Shown piece by piece: positions 59,396 to 64,000 of a stretch of DNA of 64,000 nt. How positions within the stretch are numbered: the first letter of the stretch is position 1; each line of letters starts with the position of its first letter. Under the pieces are notes generated by a model. It worked only from the letters and a program-made list of their open reading frames with translations, had not been told where the DNA came from and did no database searches. This DNA is from Lunularia cruciata (lineage: Eukaryota; Streptophyta; Marchantiopsida; Lunulariales; Lunulariaceae), in assembly GCA_948567375.1 (NCBI GenBank), contig OX419761.1, positions 33,048,501-33,112,500 of the forward strand, in the 5' to 3' direction. Position numbers and translations under genes: made by a program.

Positions 59396-61563
59396 ATGGT
59401 GAACACTATGGAGCCAGTCGAGAACACTGCATTTATCAAGGAATTCCAGCGGAGGGAGTCCAAGTGAGATTACACTTGGCCTTTAAAATTTGCTCCCCTG
59501 TCCTACCCCGCAGACCAGATTGTACTGCAACGTCATAACAGACCGTCTGAAACTTTGGTGCGGTTTTAACAAAGAATCTAGGTGTAAATGAAGATAACAG
59601 TGAGGATAAATGTCAACCTAGGCATAATCGTAGTCACAGAATGCTCGGTTAAGAAGTAATGTCCAAGTTGTTTTCGTTACAGAGCAGAATGGAAATCAGT
59701 ACAAAAATGGTCCAAGAAGACCGTTATCAAGTATCACTGTGACCTAATTTGCAGTACTTTGCCTAATCAGAGACTCCATCCACTTCTTGAAGAACCTACC
59801 AGCCGAGAAGAAAGCTGAGCTGACCGGGAAAAACGAGTATCTCAACACGAAGGCGCCACTCAAATCAGCTCTCAAGACTACTGCAACCAATCCGCAAGCC
59901 CAAATTTCTGATGCGGATATGCTGAATCATCTTTCCATGGTTGGAACTCACTGCCTTGACTCAATATGTCCTGAGAAGACCATATCAAGTGATCAATTTT
60001 ACCTCCAGTGGTATTAAAATAACGCAAACGCTACTCTCCGTTAAAGGAAGTAGTGACAAATTACTTCTCCGGATTTCTTAGATCTCCGTTAGAAACAGCT
60101 TCGCAAAACAGTTGCCTCCATTTCAATTCCCCACATTACTTCTTGTTGCCAATGAACAGCCCTGTGGATTTCCTCATACAAGTCTGTTGAAGAAATTGCA
60201 TCTTAATCTCAAAAGACCATTTTCCTCCTGCATGTACGTACACAATGCAGGTGTGAGGGTCGGCATCTGCAATTTGTAAGTGGGAGTGGAACTTTCGCTC
60301 TCAGAAGCAGAAAGTCATAGAGCTCACAAGGAGCACTCTCTTGTCCTGTTGACGGCATAATCTTGCACAAATGTAGGGGAAAATTTCTTCAGCAGTGTTG
60401 AGGTCGAGCCGAGGTGTATGCTGCGATTAAGTCTTTCACACATGACAAAATGTCTCTCAGGAGCAGGTGTTTAGATACTTCTTTCAAGTCGAATACCATA
60501 CAGGTCTTTTGAAGTAAACGCTGATGGTGGTCCAACGGTACTTCCATACCTCGAACTCCTTGAGTTGCAGAATTTATGGAGACGACTTAATGCAGGATAC
60601 ATGGTGGAAAGGCGGCAGTGCTTAAGTCTCTCCAGAGCCAGCTACCAGTATGACCCGAAACTGGTGAGAACTCTTAATATCCGCATTCCAATTCGTAGGA
60701 GATAAATCACTATCAGCTTTCCTGCCCGATGCCTACGTCACATTTGGAAGAAAGAATTATAAATGAGTTTGTCCTTACATCTTCCTTCGTTGCTTGTGCT
60801 CATCGGAATATGGAAAAGATCTTTCTGTGTCTGGTTTCCAACCTCACGCAAATATGGACCCTACATACCGATGCCCTCGCTCGATTGCATTGTGGCTGTC
60901 TGTCTAAGATCGCCATTTTCAAGTGTTATTGTAGACCTCGTGATGTGATAGAGGCTGTTACAGGTTCCATTGCTGATTAAAGGTATAGTAGAAGAGTAGA
61001 ATTTAAACTGCTATGATTAGTTCGCCTCTACAGTGAGCAGCACTCGTCTGCTTTCTGATCAGTAGATTTGTTGTATCTGCCAGTGTTTCTCAGCAAAATC
61101 TTGTTCTCAGCGGTTGTTAGTGATTAGCGGGACGACAAGAACCATCACGTTTTGGTTCTTGTCGTAATTATGGTCCTGTTGGCTTTGTGTACCTTACATT
61201 TCATGCATGCTTTACCACAGCGTGAGGAATCTTAGATGACATGGATGTGGGAAGAGTGACAACGTTGATGGGGTCACATCTCTCTTTGTGCAGCTTGAAA
61301 AGGTGTCCCGAGAGTTCATGCATAAAAGAGATATGTTCTCGGAGTACGTCGAAGCTGCTGCTCGGTTCAAGTGTCTGATCAAAGACAGTACGGTGGCAGT
61401 AGTTCCTAAGTACGTGCCTCGAGCACTGCGTCCTCAAACTCCAGGGCGGAAATGGTATGCACCAGTACAGAAGCTCCCCCCTGGCTACAAAGCAGAAACT
61501 CCTCAACTTCTAACTCCTGCTACTCCACCCCCTCCTCCTATCGCAAATCCTGCAAAAGCATGA
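59396..61563 (+). CDS. Four-exon protein of unknown function (245 aa)
   Basis: Exons 59396-59463, 59771-60010, 60504-60663 and 61294-61563 have GT-AG borders and phases 2, 2 and 0 that close exactly. The protein starts MVNTMEPVENTAFIKEFQRR and has a helical, charged part (SIHFLKNLPAEKKAELTG), FYLQWSFEVNADGGPTVLPY, LELLELQNLWRRLNAGYMVE, RRQCLSLSRASYQYDPKL, then EKVSREFMHKRDMFSEYVEA and RFKCLIKDSTVAVVPKYVPR. The last 45 residues are Pro-rich (ATPPPPPIANPAKA) and basic. There is no signal peptide, membrane segment or known catalytic motif. It is probably soluble. I do not recognise the family. The ATG is the first in frame after stops upstream; extra 5' exons or one more exon in the 630-nt intron 3 cannot be excluded. 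It is in the same orientation as the upstream gene, with a gap of about 1.6 kb. Confidence 0.6.
61132..61165. repeat. 13-bp perfect hairpin in intron 3 of the 59-kb gene
   Basis: ACGACAAGAACCA (61132-61144) pairs with TGGTTCTTGTCGT (61153-61165) across an 8-base loop. Confidence 0.9.
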
Positions 61564-62458
61564 TTGTCCGGCAGACATTGTGACAGACACAAATATCTGG
61601 GACTCAGGCTCAGGCTAAAGCGTGTATCACCTGGTGTCTTGAAACCCGTAATCTTGCTGTATTGGGAAAAAAAACTTGAGAGCTGTGCAGAGGCCGGCCT
61701 TTCCTAGAGAGGCTGGTCTTCAGCCTTCCAGGGTTTTGTAGTCATTTGACCGGAATATTACCAACATCGAGAAAAGCTTAGTAATCAAAAATGCCCACGA
61801 ACAAAAAGAAGATGAATTTTCTAATGACAATCGTACCAATTTATAAAAAGTAAAGTTCCTCACAGTTCATGCATATGCCAGGGGTATCGTATCGTGGGTT
61901 CCTCAAAACGAGCAACCAAGTAAAATACCTGGAACCAAGGGAGTTGAAAGTCTCAATCACCTAAAGACTTCGCTCAGGCGTCCACTATACTGGACTAGCT
62001 GGGTCTATAGTGAACGCCAAAGGCTAACTACGCCGTGTAATTCCTTCTTTATTTTGTTCCGGAAGGTCACCCACATACTGGACGCGCTTGTTTGGTGATT
62101 CACTCGGATTACTCAATTCCCTTAGTCTAAACCTATGGAAGTAGGAAAGGGGATAATACACTGAGTAAACTTAAGGCAGCTGCAAACTGAGGCATTAAAC
62201 TTTCGAAGCCCTTCCTCAGACCTGAACTTCTCTAGGTCCCCAAAACCGATAGCATTTCGTGGCGAAACGTAAGGAGCTCCTATTAGAACGTCTCCTCCCA
62301 GTAAATTCTTTTCCCTGCTGGTGCTCAATATTTTGACTATTGTTAACCGGCATCGATAGATAATACTCAGTATAGCCTCGCAACTTTTAGCAGGGACCAT
62401 GACGATCCTTCCAACAGACAAAAGCAAAGCACTTTACCACATTTCGATTCTTCGTTTA
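61564..62458. other. Intergenic between convergent genes; no gene seen
   Basis: This is the 3' flank of the 59-kb gene and the space before the SDR-derived repeat. The minus-strand frame 62122-62427 (101 codons) shows no recognisable features. Confidence 0.4.
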
Positions 62459-62874
62459 TTTACTTTAAGATTAAGAGCCAATGAACTCAAAATTCGTCGG
62501 GTCATCAAGCAGTTTATAGTAACGACAGCTGAAATTATACTAAGGTGATAAAAGCAGCAGATCCTCTTCCTTAAAAATGTGCATTGATGTACAGCCTATT
62601 ACTGCCCTATGACTCATAGATTCACCCACTCTGTGAAATATTTTTCACAGTATCTATTAACTAAATAGCTTTTTTCACTTTAACATTAAGAGCCAATGAA
62701 TTCAAACCTCTTTGGATCATCAAGCAGTTTATCGGAAAGACAGGTGAAGGTGACGAAAGCAGCAGATCCTCTTCCTTAAAAATGTGCATTGATATGCAGC
62801 CTATTACAACTCTATGACTCATAGATTCCCCCACTCTCTGAAATACTTTTGACAGTATCTATTAACTAAATAGC
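62459..62874 (-). repeat. Duplicated 3' tail of the SDR gene (two units)
   Basis: 62459-62669 and 62679-62874 are close copies; both contain GAGCCAATGA, ATCAAGCAGTTTAT, AGCAGCAGATCCTCTTCCTT and TATCTATTAACTAAATAGC. The right unit includes the last codons and 3' UTR of the SDR gene at 62866. The left unit also reads Ala-Ile-stop at 62661-62669 on the minus strand, then loses similarity. It looks like the leftover end of a tandem SDR copy whose body was deleted. Confidence 0.85.
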
Positions 62875-63636
62875 GCCACCGCCATTCACTCTTAGGACTT
62901 GGCCATTCACCCACTCGGACTGATCGCTCACCAAAAATGTAACTACATTTGCAATATCTCTAGGCTGTCCAAGGCGTTCAAGGGGAGATAAATTAGAGAA
63001 GGTAGTTACTGTCGCCTCTGACTTACCGTCAAAAAACATTTCACTAGCAGTTGGACCGGGAGCTATACAATTGGCCGTGATTTTCCTTCCTCTCAATTCC
63101 TTGGCAAGCACCTTAGTGAAGGCCTCCACTGCAGCCTTACTAGCAATATAGGCGGCGTACCCTGGCGCTAAAATAACCTGAAGTGAGGTACTGCAAGTAA
63201 GAATTCTCCCCCCTTCACTCAATCTCTTCATAGCTTCCCTGCACACGAGGAAGGTCCCTTTAGTATTTGTTGTAAATATTTTGTCCCAGTCTTCCTCTGT
63301 TGTATCGGCCACCTTGGGGTAATTGCCGAGACTAATGCCTGCAAAGTTCACCACTGCGTTTACGTGACCAAAAGCCTCCACTGCCTTGTCAAAGATGTTC
63401 TTCACGTCTGCACTCGATCCTACATCTCCTTTCACTGCCACAGCTTTCCCAGCACCATACTCTGAATCCATCTGTGATATAAGTTGATCAGCTGCGGCCA
63501 CATTCCCTGCATAGTTCACCACCACTAACCATCCCTCTTTTGCCAAAGTTAGGGCAATTTCACGTCCAATTCCTCTCGATCCACCAGTTACAAGAACAAC
63601 TTTGCTCTTTCCTTTTGCTCCTTCGGAAGACGCCAT
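62866..63636 (-). CDS. NADPH-dependent aldehyde reductase-like SDR
   Basis: An intronless 256-residue classical short-chain dehydrogenase/reductase. The cofactor loop TGGSRGIG (17-24) with Ser-Arg, and NYAG, favours NADPH. Asp71 (KGDVGS) contacts adenine, NFAG (97-100) and Asn124 are conserved, Ser149/Ser151 (CSTS), Tyr163 and Lys167 (YIASK) form the catalytic set, and APGPT (192-196) and VNGQVLRVNGG close the fold. It is closest in character to plant NADPH-dependent aldehyde reductase-like and bacterial FabG-like SDRs, which reduce reactive carbonyls or keto groups. The ATG at 63636 has a good context (AAGATGG); the frame stays open 33 codons further upstream, but the family N-terminus fits the internal Met. 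A full-length transit peptide is absent, so it is probably cytosolic. A duplicate of its 3' tail lies downstream. Confidence 0.92.
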   Translation of the reverse strand: MASSEGAKGKSKVVLVTGGSRGIGREIALTLAKEGWLVVVNYAGNVAAADQLISQMDSEYGAGKAVAVKGDVGSSADVKNIFDKAVEAFGHVNAVVNFAGISLGNYPKVADTTEEDWDKIFTTNTKGTFLVCREAMKRLSEGGRILTCSTSLQVILAPGYAAYIASKAAVEAFTKVLAKELRGRKITANCIAPGPTASEMFFDGKSEATVTTFSNLSPLERLGQPRDIANVVTFLVSDQSEWVNGQVLRVNGGGAI

Positions 63637-64000
63637 CTTCCTCCTTTCGATCCGGGACTGATCTGATAAACTGTAAGCAACAAGCTGAGTACTTTGATAA
63701 TCGATATGGATGCAAGAATTTGTGCAGTATATCAAATACCTCCGTGGATCAATCTATCACGAAGGAACTCTCTAATTCACGACGTGCAACATTACCATCT
63801 CTGGATTCTACTGGATTCGAAATTTCAAACAAGATACATCAATATTGAAAAACAAATTACACACCTTGAGCAATCTGTAGCAATATCTGATTCGCAGAGT
63901 CCAAAAGATCAACAATCTAACCGCACTCCTTTCAGAACGCACGCAAGGAAGAATAGAGTTCAACGCACACTTATGTACAAGATGTGAAGCTATCGAGATG
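63637..64000. promoter_or_regulatory. 5' leader and promoter region of the SDR gene
   Basis: This is upstream sequence of the minus-strand SDR gene, without another supported gene. No clear TATA box was identified. Plus-strand frames here (63540-63848 and 63694-63987) overlap the SDR start and show no domain. Confidence 0.35.

Noticed and set aside
1-64000. CRISPR arrays, operons, bacterial promoters or a phage island
   Set aside because: No regularly spaced repeats of that kind. Spliced genes and chromoviruses show the DNA is from a plant nucleus.
1-64000. tRNA or rRNA genes
   Set aside because: I looked for the TTCGA-type B-box with an acceptor-stem pairing and for rRNA-like conserved stretches and saw none convincing. 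A covariance-model scan would be decisive.

Overview
This window is nuclear DNA of a land plant. The evidence is a set of spliced, plant-type genes (an SRO/RCD1-like PARP-domain protein, a plant-lineage protein with a transit-peptide-like start, an NADPH-dependent aldehyde reductase-like SDR) interleaved with decayed Ty3/gypsy chromoviruses, LINE-like and PIF/Harbinger copies. The introns I could resolve are short (about 120 to 740 nt), which would suit a bryophyte or another compact-gene plant, but the sequence does not fix the species.

Layout. 1-18.6 kb is a nest of LTR retrotransposons. A minus-strand gypsy copy (A, its 5' LTR at 3911-4327) sits inside the pol gene of a plus-strand copy of the same family (B, 3' LTR at 8209-8621). 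B's integrase is split again by a 2.4-kb insert (4726-7109), and A's gag is split by a probable solo LTR (2297-2988). A coiled-coil coding relic follows (8.6-10.7 kb), then a nearly complete chromovirus (C, 11870-18440) with both LTRs, PBS, PPT and broken gag-pol-chromodomain. A 133-bp MITE-like inverted-repeat element replaces the last bases of C's 3' LTR. 18.6-28.6 kb has no gene I recognise, apart from a LINE-like copy (about 21.7-23.5 kb). 28.9-40.4 kb is AT-rich and repeat-derived: a PIF/Harbinger transposase relic (29.0-30.1 kb), a coiled-coil relic (33.4-34.35 kb), several two-copy tandem duplications, and a second, longer, minus-strand copy of the same LINE-like element (about 38.0-40.4 kb).

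The right third is the gene-bearing part. An SRO-type gene in three exons (47935-49978) has a GC-AG first intron with a tandem CAGCAG acceptor and lacks the catalytic glutamate of active PARPs. An eight-exon gene (54012-57773) encodes a 343-aa protein with a transit-peptide-like start; every splice phase closes. A four-exon gene (59396-61563) encodes a 245-aa protein I do not recognise. A single-exon SDR lies on the minus strand (62866-63636), with a duplicated 3' tail beside it that looks like the remnant of a tandem gene copy.

The genes do not form an evident pathway. The transposons are all visibly damaged by stops, frameshifts or lost catalytic residues. The most interesting items are the LINE-like pair with a CCHC plus restriction-like endonuclease-type C-terminus, the two little-known spliced plant genes, and the PARP-like protein with unusual splice sites.
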